The notes beneath the pieces were generated by a model. It was not told the origin of the DNA. It worked only from the letters and a program-made list of their open reading frames with translations, and did not search any database. Shown piece after piece: positions 10,249 to 18,071 of a stretch of 64,000 nucleotides of DNA. How positions within the stretch are numbered: the stretch's first letter is position 1; the number at the start of each line of letters is the position of its first letter. This DNA comes from Rohdeia mirabilis (GTDB taxonomy: Bacteria; Planctomycetota; UBA1135; GCA-002686595). Both the position numbers and the translations under genes were made by a program. The stretch spans positions 3,596,001-3,660,000 of the forward strand of contig CP036290.1 of the NCBI GenBank assembly GCA_007750655.1. Reading direction: 5' to 3'.

Positions 10249-11787
10249 ATGCCGCAGTCCAACGAAGAAGCGAGTCGCCCGAGTCGGGAGGGTGCGACTC
10301 CCCCCGCGGCCGCACCGGTGCCGACTCCCGCGCGCTCCGATGCGCGCTCGGCCGTGCCGAAGGGAGCAGGTCCCAAGGACGCGGACCCGGGCGTGCCGGT
10401 GATCGACGTCCCCGCCCTCGACTTCTGGGACACGCTCTACGGTCGGCGCTCGATCCGCCGCTTCTCGGACGAACCGGTCGCGCGCGAGCTGATCGACCAG
10501 GTGATCCACGCCGGCATCTGGGCGCCGAGCTCGTGCAACTACCAGATGTGGGATCTGGTGCCGGTGGACGATCCTGTGATCAACGCGCGACTGACCGAGC
10601 TGTCGACGCAGATGGGCAACGCGCCGGTGAACGTGATCGTCAGCTACGGCAGCGGCTACTCGACCGAGCACTGGGCCGGCATCCAGTCCGCGAGCGCACT
10701 GGTCCAGAACATGAGTCTCGCCGCGCACGCGCTCGGACTCGGTTCGTTCTGGATCACGCAGTTGGGTGACGCGGACGAGGTGCGGCGCGTCGTCGGACTG
10801 CCGCCCGATCGTTTCGTCGTCGCCGTGCTCGCGATCGGCTTCCCGAAGATCGTTCCGAAGTCCGGACCGAAGCGGCGGCCGCTCGACGCGGTGCGCCACT
10901 GGAACCACTACGGCGGACGGCCGATCCCCTCCACCGCCGATCCCGAGGCCTGGCACGAGGACGACCTGTCCGTGTACCAGCGCGCGCGCGTCCTGAACGG
11001 ACTGCGGCACAACAAGCCACGCGCCTGGGAGATGGCGGCGATCGACGCGGCGCTCGACCGTTTCGTGGACGCGGGGCGCGAGAAGCCAGAGACGCGCGGC
11101 GACCACGTCGGCCGTTGGCTCGAGGTCCTGCCGTGCACCGGCATCGTCGCCGAGCACACCGCCCAGGCGCGCCCGGCGTTCCGCTTCGACGTGCTCGAAC
11201 GCACGCCGGAGGTCGGTCAGTTCGTCGTCGGGCGTCTGTGGACGCGCGGCGAGTTCCGTCAGTGGCCGCACGCAGGAGGACCGGAACTCGAGCGCGGCGT
11301 CTACGCCCACGCTTCGTGCTTCTTCCGGCTCGAAGGGCTGCCGAAGGCCCAGCGCGCGGAGCTGATGCTGCGGCTGTTCGACGCGCTCGAACCCGGCGGC
11401 GATCTGGTGCTCGGCTACGTGTCGTCGCGCTCGCTGCACGACGCGATCGAGTGGATCCGCAGCCGCGGCAAGGGGCCGAAGGGCGTCGAGTACGTGCTGT
11501 CGCCCGATCCGAACATCGGTCCGTTCGCGTCGCTCGGTCCGAACGAGGCCGAGAGCCTGGCGCGCGCCGCGGGCTTCGAGGTCGGCGGCCGCCTCGCGCG
11601 CCTGGTCCTGCCGGCGAAGGGCGAGCTGGCTTTCCGCACGCGCAACTTCGGACGCGCCGGCGCGCTCGTGCGCGGGCTGTTCGACGTGCTGCGCCCGCTC
11701 GAGAACCTGCCCGGCCTCGGTCGCCTGCTCGGGCGCCTGCAGTTCGTGCGCCTCGTGAAACCGAAGAGCGCGCCCCGCACCGGTTGA
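10249..11787 (+). CDS. Nitroreductase-family flavoprotein fused to a methyltransferase-like domain
   Basis: This encodes 512 residues. Residues ~1-45 are a disordered Pro/Ala/Ser linker. Residues ~55-230 are a nitroreductase domain: YGRRSIRRFSDEPV (FMN-binding Arg motif), APSSCNYQMWDLV, SALVQNMSLAAHALGLGSFWI and an AIGFPKIVPK end. The family reduces nitro groups, quinones or enones with NAD(P)H via FMN. Residues ~285-500 look like a class I SAM methyltransferase: WLEVLPCTGIVA replaces the usual VLDVGCGTG loop, followed by FDVLERTP and LFDALEPGGDLVLGYVS (post-motif III helix and strand). The motif I glycines are largely lost, so SAM binding is doubtful. This fusion is not one I know. The gene has no nearby partner on its strand; an array of repeats follows. 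Confidence 0.75.
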   Translation: MPQSNEEASRPSREGATPPAAAPVPTPARSDARSAVPKGAGPKDADPGVPVIDVPALDFWDTLYGRRSIRRFSDEPVARELIDQVIHAGIWAPSSCNYQMWDLVPVDDPVINARLTELSTQMGNAPVNVIVSYGSGYSTEHWAGIQSASALVQNMSLAAHALGLGSFWITQLGDADEVRRVVGLPPDRFVVAVLAIGFPKIVPKSGPKRRPLDAVRHWNHYGGRPIPSTADPEAWHEDDLSVYQRARVLNGLRHNKPRAWEMAAIDAALDRFVDAGREKPETRGDHVGRWLEVLPCTGIVAEHTAQARPAFRFDVLERTPEVGQFVVGRLWTRGEFRQWPHAGGPELERGVYAHASCFFRLEGLPKAQRAELMLRLFDALEPGGDLVLGYVSSRSLHDAIEWIRSRGKGPKGVEYVLSPDPNIGPFASLGPNEAESLARAAGFEVGGRLARLVLPAKGELAFRTRNFGRAGALVRGLFDVLRPLENLPGLGRLLGRLQFVRLVKPKSAPRTG

Positions 11788-11885
11788 CGGTGCGACGCGC
11801 GCTCGTCGAACGTCACCCGTCGGACGCCGTTCCTTCGATCGTGCCTCGACCGCGCGACCCCGTGGCGCCGACTCGAGCCACGGCG

Positions 11886-12565
11886 CTGGTGCCCGCCCGG
11901 GCGACGCACAGGCGGCGCCAGCCGTTGGGCCAGCAGCAAGCACGGGCCGGGCGGGACGGTCGCGCAGACCCGTCTCGTGCCGCAGCAGCGCTTCGCGCTG
12001 CTCAATCGAAGCTCAGTGCTGGTGCCCGCCCGGGCGGCGCACAGGCGGCGCCAGCCGTTGGGCCAGCAGCAAGCACGGGCCGGGCGGGATGGTCGCGCAG
12101 ACCCGTCTCGTGTCGCAGCAGCGCTTCGCGCTGCTCAATCGAAGCTCAGTGCTGGTGCCCGCCCGGGCGATGCGCCAACGGCGCCAGCCGTTGGGCCAAC
12201 AGCAAGCACGGGCCGGGCGGGACGGTCGCGCAGGACAGCTCCATGCCGCAGCAGCGCTTCGCGCTGCTCAATCGAAGCTCAGTGCTGGTGCCCGCCCGGG
12301 CGATGCACAGGCGGCGCCAGCCGTTGGGCCAACAGCAAGCACGGGCCGGGCGGGACGGTCGCGCAGGACAGCTCCATGCCGCAGCAGCGCTTCGCGCTGC
12401 TCAATCGAAGCTCAGTGCTGGTGCCCGCCCGGGCGATGCGCCAACGGCGCCAGCCGTTGGGCCAACAGCAAGCACGGGCCGGGCGGGACGATCGCGCAGG
12501 ACAGCTCCATGCCGCAGCAGCGCTTCGCGCTGCAGCTCTCATGCTCAGTGCTGGTGCCCGCCCGG
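11886..12565. repeat. 133-bp tandem array, five full copies plus the parental end of slyD
   Basis: Copies start at ctggtgcccgcccgg, exactly 133 bp apart: 11886, 12019, 12152, 12285, 12418, with a sixth, partial occurrence at 12551-12565 that is the 3' end of slyD itself. Read on the - strand, each unit carries the last codons of slyD (Gly-Gly-His-Gln-His, stop), then a small hairpin (gcagcgc-ttc-gcgctgc) and a GC-rich spacer. The copies differ by few substitutions (e.g. ggcgacgcacagg versus ggcgatgcgccaa). As 133 is not a multiple of three, no frame runs through. The simplest reading is tandem duplication of a gene's 3' tail plus its terminator. Confidence 0.9.
12517..12533 (-). terminator. 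Hairpin just after the slyD stop codon
   Basis: gcagcgc, loop ttc, gcgctgc: a 7-bp perfect stem, beginning about 11 nt beyond the slyD stop on the - strand. The same hairpin recurs in each upstream 133-bp copy, so slyD is followed by a series of such stems. Confidence 0.5.
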
Positions 12566-13048
12566 ACCGTGCGCGTGCCCATGCTGCTTCTCTTCCTCGG
12601 TGGCGTGGCGGATGCCGTAGACGTAGACCTCGAAGTGCAGGGTCTGGCCCGCGAGCGGGTGGTTCTTGTCCACCTTGACCTCGTCGCCGTCGGCCTCGTG
12701 GACGCGGACCTGGATCGGCAGGCCGTCCGGGGTCTGGCCGTGGAAGACCGCTCCCTTGACCACCTCGGCCTCCGGGGGGAAGGCCGAGCGCGGGATGGTC
12801 TCGAGGGCCTCCTCGGTCCACTCCCCGTAGCCGTCGGCCGGAGCCACGTCGACCTTGCGCGTCTCGCCCCGCACGGCCCCCATGAGCGCGTCGTCGAGGC
12901 CCTTGACGATGTTCCCGACGCCCGCGAGGTAGACCAGGGGCTTCTTCTGCCCCTTGTTCGTGTCGAGGACCTGGCCGGCGTCGTCCGTCAGGGTGTAGTA
13001 GATGGCGACGGCGTGGCCGGCCGCGATGGCTTGGGGCGTGGAGGGCAT
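12545..13048 (-). CDS. slyD: FKBP-type peptidyl-prolyl isomerase, SlyD-like
   Basis: SlyD is a cytosolic prolyl isomerase, chaperone and nickel metallochaperone. The product is 167 residues from ATG 13048. The FKBP part ([34 protein letters not shown]) is split by the insert-in-flap domain ([12 protein letters not shown] to [19 protein letters not shown]), as in SlyD. The C terminus has a short metal-binding tail with five His, [12 protein letters not shown], much shorter than the E. coli tail but of the same kind. Its last five codons and stop are the segment multiplied in the adjacent 133-bp array. It is divergent from rpsN. Confidence 0.93.
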   Translation of the reverse strand: MPSTPQAIAAGHAVAIYYTLTDDAGQVLDTNKGQKKPLVYLAGVGNIVKGLDDALMGAVRGETRKVDVAPADGYGEWTEEALETIPRSAFPPEAEVVKGAVFHGQTPDGLPIQVRVHEADGDEVKVDKNHPLAGQTLHFEVYVYGIRHATEEEKQHGHAHGPGGHQH

Positions 13049-13373
13049 GGGAAAGCGGTCCAGGAGGGGGTTGTGGAGCGCGGCATGCTACCGGGCCCGG
13101 TGGCCTGGGGCCCGGAAAACCGGGCGCCTCGGCCTCGACGGGCCGGGGACGGCTCGGCATACTCTTCGGCTCGCAACTGCGAAGCGCTGGCCCGCGGACC
13201 GTTCCCGCCCCCTCGGGCGGTGCTCCGAAGCGGTGTCCACGGACGCCATCGGTCGCGAGTCCCACGGGGCGTCCACGCCCCTCGATCGACCACCCAAGCC
13301 CGGCCCCTTTCGCCGCCGCGCCCCACGACCGGGCGCCGCGACGGACCCGTGGCCCCCTGAAGGAACGAACACC
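13049..13373. other. Divergent regulatory gap between slyD and rpsN
   Basis: This is 325 bp without a credible gene. It must hold both promoters. On the + strand a tactct box (13160-13165) is the best -10 candidate for rpsN, with no good -35. A small imperfect inverted repeat cttcg...cgaag (13163-13182) follows it. I see no clear Zur-type palindrome by eye. Confidence 0.4.
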
Positions 13374-13679
13374 GTGGCCAAGAAGAGCCTGATCGCCAAA
13401 GAAGAGCACCGTCGCCGCAAGGTGGAACTCGCCGCCGACCGGCGCGCCGAACTCACCAAGATCATCCGCGATCCCGAAGCGGACATCGACGACAAGGATG
13501 CCGCGTACCTCAAGCTGGCGAAGTTGGGCAACAACTCGTCCAAGGTCCGCCTCCACCTGCGCTGTGCCATCACCGGCCGTTCGCGCGGCAACTACCGTCG
13601 CTTCGGCATCTGCCGGAACAAGTTCCGCGAGCTCGCGCTGCTCGGACAGATCCCCGGGGTCCGCAAGGCTTCCTGGTAG
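13374..13679 (+). CDS. rpsN: 30S ribosomal protein S14 (long, zinc-independent form)
   Basis: This encodes 101 residues from GTG 13374, 9 nt after gaagga. The full-length bacterial S14 without the CxxC...CxxC zinc ribbon is seen: [15 protein letters not shown] at the N terminus and the conserved [26 protein letters not shown] block. It assembles into the 30S head near the P/A sites. Here it stands outside the usual spc ribosomal operon and is followed 100 bp later by the zinc-free L31, a pairing that in other bacteria is often under zinc control. Whether a second S14 exists elsewhere in the genome cannot be seen here. Confidence 0.96.
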   Translation: MAKKSLIAKEEHRRRKVELAADRRAELTKIIRDPEADIDDKDAAYLKLAKLGNNSSKVRLHLRCAITGRSRGNYRRFGICRNKFRELALLGQIPGVRKASW

Positions 13680-13779
13680 TCCACTCCTCGAGCACGACCA
13701 CGAGTGATCCGCTCGGCGCTCGGCCGGACGGCACCCACCAACCAGCGACGGGACCCTCCCCCGCCAGACCATCAAGGCC

Positions 13780-14037
13780 ATGAAGAAAGACATCCACCCC
13801 GACTACCGCACGGTCGTCTTCAAGGACGTCTCCTCGGACACCAACTTCCTCACGCGCTCGTGCATCCGGACCACGGACACGATCACGCTGGAGGACGGCA
13901 ACGAGTACCCGCTCTACAAGATCAACGTGTCGAGCGCGTCGCACCCGTTCTACACCGGCCAGAAGATGCTGGTCGATACCGCGGGCCGCGTCGAGAAGTT
14001 CCGTCAGCGCTACAAGAAGGGCGCGAAGAAGGACTGA
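13780..14037 (+). CDS. rpmE2: 50S ribosomal protein L31 type B (zinc-free)
   Basis: This encodes 85 residues from ATG 13780. The start [16 protein letters not shown] and [21 protein letters not shown] are diagnostic of L31. The insertion and the absence of the CxxC pair (only one Cys, in TRSCIR) mark the type B form, which needs no zinc. L31 bridges the two subunits. The gene follows rpsN by 100 bp on the same strand and is closed by the very strong hairpin at 14173-14212. Confidence 0.95.
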   Translation: MKKDIHPDYRTVVFKDVSSDTNFLTRSCIRTTDTITLEDGNEYPLYKINVSSASHPFYTGQKMLVDTAGRVEKFRQRYKKGAKKD

Positions 14038-14123
14038 TCGCGATGGGTCGGGCGTGAAGGCCTGATCGAAGCCGTTCCCCGCCCGAGTCGGTCGATCGAT
14101 CGGTCGCGGGACGTTCGGTCTTG

Positions 14124-14151
14124 GAAGGCCGGACTCCGAAGGCCGGACTCC
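14124..14151. repeat. 14-bp direct repeat, two copies
   Basis: gaaggccggactcc is repeated head to tail at 14124-14137 and 14138-14151, in the gap between rpmE2 and its terminator hairpin. Confidence 0.6.
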
Positions 14152-14172
14152 GAACAGGCGCCAGCACACACA

Positions 14173-14212
14173 CGAGAGGCCGCTTCGACGTGGACGTCGA
14201 AGCGGCCTCTCG
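14173..14212. terminator. Strong bidirectional terminator hairpin
   Basis: An 18-bp perfect stem (cgagaggccgcttcgacg and complement) with loop tgga, between rpmE2 (+, ends 14037) and the SMI1/KNR4 gene (-, ends 14245). It can serve both convergent genes. Confidence 0.8.
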
Positions 14213-14244
14213 GCGTGGGCGGTCGCTCGTCGCCGAAGCGCTCG

Positions 14245-14715
14245 TCAGGCGGCGGCCGTGAGATCGAGCTCGGCCTCGAGCCACTCGATGAACGAGCTGA
14301 ACTGCGGTCGCAGGTCGGTCAGGTTCGTCTCGGGGTCGAGGGTCGGGTCCCACAGGACCACGGGCGGTTCGGCCACGCCCGTGCGCAGGTCGAAGCAGAA
14401 CAGGTCCCCCGCTCCGTCGGCGGCGAAGGCGACCACGTCGGCGGGCAGGCCGCAGCCGTGGCGCGGACTGCGCCAGCGCAGGTTGACCTCGATCAGGTTC
14501 GCCGCGTCGTCCGCGTGGGAGGCGAGGCGTAGGACGGTCACGCCCGACAGGCCGCGGCCCCCCATCACCCGTTGGAAGTCGAGGAAGCTCTCGGGCAGGC
14601 AGCGTCCGAGCGCGCGCTCGGCGCTGGCCAGATCGACCTCGGTGGGAGCGGCCATGAGCGGATCCGGAACGCTGACGCGCACGGAACGGGCGAGGACCTG
14701 TCGCGGGGAGTACAT
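14245..14715 (-). CDS. SMI1/KNR4 (SUKH) family protein
   Basis: This encodes 156 residues from ATG 14715. The pattern ASAERALGRCLPESFLDFQRVMGGRGL matches the SMI1/KNR4 start (short helix, Pro, hydrophobic helix ending in GG). A strand set VVAFAADGAGDLFCFDL and late LWDPTLDPETNL...FSSFIEWLEAEL complete the ~130-residue fold. In bacteria such proteins are often immunity proteins for polymorphic toxins, but many stand alone with unknown ligand. No toxin gene is adjacent, so an immunity role is not supported here. The frame is open far upstream, but that part overlaps the membrane protein gene on the other strand and is a shadow. Confidence 0.75.
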   Translation of the reverse strand: MYSPRQVLARSVRVSVPDPLMAAPTEVDLASAERALGRCLPESFLDFQRVMGGRGLSGVTVLRLASHADDAANLIEVNLRWRSPRHGCGLPADVVAFAADGAGDLFCFDLRTGVAEPPVVLWDPTLDPETNLTDLRPQFSSFIEWLEAELDLTAAA

Positions 14716-14814
14716 GGCTCTTCTTGTCGGACGGTCCCGCGCAGCGCCTGAGGCCGTGACGCACCGCGCTCCGAACAGCGGGAGCACCCGACGAGAGGGG
14801 TAGGATCGGGGGGC

Positions 14815-16401
14815 ATGGCCACCGTCTCGGACCCCCGCGCATCGCGCGCGCCCGCCTGGGCCCGGAACGCGCTGCTCGTGGGGATCCTGACCGTTCTCTA
14901 CGCGGCCACGTTCGGGCCCACCACGGACGGCCAGATCCTGGGCAACGACGCGATCCACTACGCCGGAGCGGTGGCGTCGGGCGACGGGGCGGGGCTGCTC
15001 CTGGCGAACCACCTGCTCCCCCACCTCGCAGCCCGCGGCCTGTTTCTGATCGGGACCGCGCTCGGACTGCTCGCGGACGACCACGCCGGAGCGCTGATGG
15101 CCCAGACGCTGATCTCGGCCCTCGGCGGCGCGCTGACGGTGGCCCTGGTCGCCGCCACGGCCCGCCGGTTGTGCGGACCTGGGCCCGTCGCGACGCTGGT
15201 CGGCTTCGCGTTGGCGACGAGCTCGGGGCTGTGGCTCTACGCGGGCGTCGGCGAGACCTACGCCCCCGCCGCCGCCGCCGAAACCTGGGTCCTGTTCGAG
15301 GTCCTGCGGCGCCTTCGAGCGGCCGAGGGCACGGGCGACCTGCGGCTGATCGCGGCCCTCGCGCTGGCGACGCTCGTGCGCCAGGACGCCGTGCTGGTCG
15401 CGATCGTGCCCCTCGTCGTCCTCGGCCCGCGCGCGCTCGCACCGGTGCTCGTGGCGGGGCTCGCGTCCGCACTCGGCTACGCGCTGTGCTTCGCGGCGAC
15501 GCCCGCCGGAACGGACGCGGCCACGTGGCTCGTGGGTGTGGCCGCACAACCCGAGTGGAGTGCGAGCGCCGAGCGGCCCGCGCTGTGGTTCGCGGGACTC
15601 GTGCACGGCGTCCTCACGCTCGACGCCGTCGCGTTCGGCGTGCACCGCACGGACGCGCTGTCGGCGGCACGCGTGCTGGCCAGCGCGGCGGTGCTCGTGC
15701 ACCTGGTCGCACTGGCGGTCGCGTTCGCGCGGAGCCACTCGCCCGCCGATGCTTCGTCGTCGCGCTTCGTCCTCGGACTGGGCGCGCACCTCCTCGTGCG
15801 CTTCGTCTTCTTCGCCTGGTTCCAGCCGTCGAACATCGAGTACGCGGTCGGTCACCTGGTTCCGCTCGCGCTGATCGCGGGCTGGTTCTGGTCGCGCGGC
15901 GACGGGTTCCCGCGACTCGTGCCCGTCGCTCTTGCGTTCCAGTTGTCAGCGACCCTGTGCCTCGTGGTTCCGCTGCGCACGAGCGGTCTCGCCGACGATG
16001 CGCGGCGCGTTCTCGAGGCCGGCGGCGAGGGTGGCGCGACGGTCGTCACGGTCGAGCCGTTCGGTGAACTCGCGCTCGCCCGGGAACGCTATCGGCGCTT
16101 CGGTCCGGCACGCGACGCCGCAGCCGAGCAGGGGCTCGACTTCGTGGACGGCAGCGGATCGCACGTTCCCGAGTTCGCCGCGGACGTGGTCGCGCGCGCG
16201 CGGACGGGCCGCGAAGCAGGACGTTCGGTGCTGGTCGCGCTCGACCGGCGCCTGGCCGCCTTCCTGGGCCTCGGCGCCGTCGAGGTCCCCGCCCCTCTCG
16301 CGAGTGGACTGGTCGAACTGGTCGACTTCGAGACCCTCGACACCGGCGGCGCGCTGGTCGCCTACCGACTGCCGCCCGCCCTGGGAGGAGCGTCGCGATG
16401 A
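14815..16401 (+). CDS. Polytopic membrane protein, GT-C glycosyltransferase-like
   Basis: This encodes 528 residues from ATG 14815, 8 bp after a taggat box, so the mRNA leader may be very short. About 10-12 hydrophobic segments fill residues ~15-380, and a soluble Ala/Asp-rich tail of ~150 residues ends the protein. An early acidic loop (GQILGNDAIHYAG, residues ~42-54) sits between the first two helices, where GT-C lipid-linked sugar transferases keep their catalytic Asp. The layout resembles the ArnT/PMT (GT39) superfamily or DUF2723-type proteins. No specific family is certain. It overlaps the next gene, another such protein, by 4 nt. Confidence 0.65.
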   Translation: MATVSDPRASRAPAWARNALLVGILTVLYAATFGPTTDGQILGNDAIHYAGAVASGDGAGLLLANHLLPHLAARGLFLIGTALGLLADDHAGALMAQTLISALGGALTVALVAATARRLCGPGPVATLVGFALATSSGLWLYAGVGETYAPAAAAETWVLFEVLRRLRAAEGTGDLRLIAALALATLVRQDAVLVAIVPLVVLGPRALAPVLVAGLASALGYALCFAATPAGTDAATWLVGVAAQPEWSASAERPALWFAGLVHGVLTLDAVAFGVHRTDALSAARVLASAAVLVHLVALAVAFARSHSPADASSSRFVLGLGAHLLVRFVFFAWFQPSNIEYAVGHLVPLALIAGWFWSRGDGFPRLVPVALAFQLSATLCLVVPLRTSGLADDARRVLEAGGEGGATVVTVEPFGELALARERYRRFGPARDAAAEQGLDFVDGSGSHVPEFAADVVARARTGREAGRSVLVALDRRLAAFLGLGAVEVPAPLASGLVELVDFETLDTGGALVAYRLPPALGGASR

Positions 16402-18071
16402 GCCGCGATCGACTTCTGGACGCGCTGCTCGACGGACTGCTCGCGGCGATCTGCGTGGTCGGGCTGCTGTTGCACCTGCCCGTGGTCGGCGGCGAGTTCG
16501 ACCGCGGCTTCGACGGCTTCCAGGGCGCGTTCTTCGCCGGCTCGGCGGTGAACTACCAGGCGCTCGGGACGTCGCCGACCCACGGCTATCCGCTCGCGCA
16601 GATCGATCCGCCGGACGACCCCGCCGGATGGAACGTGTACACGAACCACCCGCGCTTCGTTCCGCACGTGGCGTTGGCGAGCCTGCGTCTGTTCGGTCCG
16701 AAGGGCTGGGACGACCGTCCGGGTCCGGTGCCGCCGGGGACGGAAGCGGCGGTGCGCGCGCCGTTCTTCCTGCTGCAGGTGCTCGGCTGGTTCGCGTTGG
16801 CGGCCGCGGCCTGGCGCCTGGTCGGTCGGCGCGGCGGGCTGATCGCGCTGGCGCTGAGCGCGAACCTCCCCATCGGCATGGCGCTCGCCGGACTGGTCAA
16901 CTACGAACACCCGTCGGTGGCCTTCGTGTGCGCCGCGCTGTTGCTCGCGACGTTCTCGCGCGCTCCCGAAGGCGACGCGAGCGCGGCGACCGAAGCGCGT
17001 CGGCGCAGGTTCGCGGTCGCCGCGGGCGTCACGTGCGGACTCGGCACGTTCGTCACCTACGCGCCGATCCTGTTCGTGCCCGCGATCGCGCTCGTGTGCG
17101 GACGTGGGACGCGCCTCTTCGCCGCGGTGGCCGGCGCGGTGGCCGCCGGCCTCGCTCTGGTGCCGCACGTCCTCGCGAGCGGCGCCGTGCGCGACGTCGT
17201 GGGCGCGCGTTCGCCGTCGATCTTCGCGCGCCTCGAAGCCTTGCTCGCGCCGAGCTGGAACGGCGAGTTGCCCCCCGCGCGTTGGCTCGCCGCGCAGTTC
17301 GAGGCGGTCGACTGGTCGTTCGGCGTCGCGCTCGCCGCCGTGGCCGCGATCGGTCTCGTGCTCGCACTCGCAAGGGTTCTGCGAGGGCGCGACGCGGCGC
17401 CGCTCGAACAACTCGCGCGCGCGGTGGTCGCGCTCGCGGCCTCGGCGCTCGGCGTGCAGGTGCTGTACTGGCGACACACGGGCGATCCGCAGGAGAGCTT
17501 CATGCTGAACGCCGCGCCCGCCTTCGTGCTGGCCGTCGTGTTCGCGCTCGAATGGCTCGGGCGCCGCATCGGTCCGCGTCGAGGTCCCGGACTCGCGGTC
17601 CTCGTCGCCACCGGACTCGTGGCGGCCGCCACGAACGTGTCGCGCGCGCACCTCGAGGAACTGCGCGCTCCCGGTCCGTTCGACGTGTCGGCGCCGACCG
17701 AGGCCGGCGGGACGACGAACGGTGACGGGCGCGCGCCACTGCCGCGCACGGCGGCTCTCGACGTCGAAGAGCTGGTGCCCGAAGGTGCCGTGGTCTGGTA
17801 CCCCGCCCGCCTGGGACTGACCATCGCCACCTCGTACTACGCCTGGCGCACGCTCCTGCCCTTCACGCCCGGCGACTACGACTCGGCGACCGCCCTGCAG
17901 AGCGCGCTGGGTCTCACGGGTCGCCCGGTCTGGATCCTGCTGCCGCTCGAGCCCGACTCGGAGCAGATGGCGGCCGATGCCGCGACGGTGGAGCGCGACA
18001 TCGAGGCGTTCACGGGCGCGCCCGCGGTCTGGACCGAAGGTCGGCTGTACCGCGCGACGCCGGCGCCCTAG
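16398..18071 (+). CDS. Second polytopic GT-C-like membrane protein
   Basis: This encodes 557 residues. The start ATG overlaps the stop of the previous gene as ATGA, so translation is coupled. Helices at residues ~10-30, 115-150, 165-190 and on to ~405 alternate with short loops. An early GGEFDRGFDGFQGAFFAG loop after the first helix resembles the acidic loop of GT-C glycosyltransferases. A soluble C-terminal domain follows (ELVPEGAVVWYPARLG...). The protein looks like a diverged partner of the gene before it; together they may add sugars or other groups to lipids or proteins at the outer face of the cytoplasmic membrane. Its stop codon shares the palindrome CTAG with the stop of the convergent protease gene. 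Confidence 0.6.
   Translation: MSRDRLLDALLDGLLAAICVVGLLLHLPVVGGEFDRGFDGFQGAFFAGSAVNYQALGTSPTHGYPLAQIDPPDDPAGWNVYTNHPRFVPHVALASLRLFGPKGWDDRPGPVPPGTEAAVRAPFFLLQVLGWFALAAAAWRLVGRRGGLIALALSANLPIGMALAGLVNYEHPSVAFVCAALLLATFSRAPEGDASAATEARRRRFAVAAGVTCGLGTFVTYAPILFVPAIALVCGRGTRLFAAVAGAVAAGLALVPHVLASGAVRDVVGARSPSIFARLEALLAPSWNGELPPARWLAAQFEAVDWSFGVALAAVAAIGLVLALARVLRGRDAAPLEQLARAVVALAASALGVQVLYWRHTGDPQESFMLNAAPAFVLAVVFALEWLGRRIGPRRGPGLAVLVATGLVAAATNVSRAHLEELRAPGPFDVSAPTEAGGTTNGDGRAPLPRTAALDVEELVPEGAVVWYPARLGLTIATSYYAWRTLLPFTPGDYDSATALQSALGLTGRPVWILLPLEPDSEQMAADAATVERDIEAFTGAPAVWTEGRLYRATPAP

Noticed and set aside
11886..12565. CRISPR array
   Set aside because: Units are 133 bp with no separate spacers, the whole unit is repeated, and the unit derives from the slyD 3' end. 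No cas genes nearby.
11977..12678. Open + strand frames through the 133-bp array
   Set aside because: The unit length is not a multiple of three, so each copy is read in a new frame. Products are Arg/Ala/Gln-rich and stop at random points.
14245..14715. Immunity protein of a toxin system (SUKH family)
   Set aside because: The family fits, but no polymorphic toxin, repeat-rich carrier or second immunity gene is next to it; neighbours are ribosomal and membrane protein genes.
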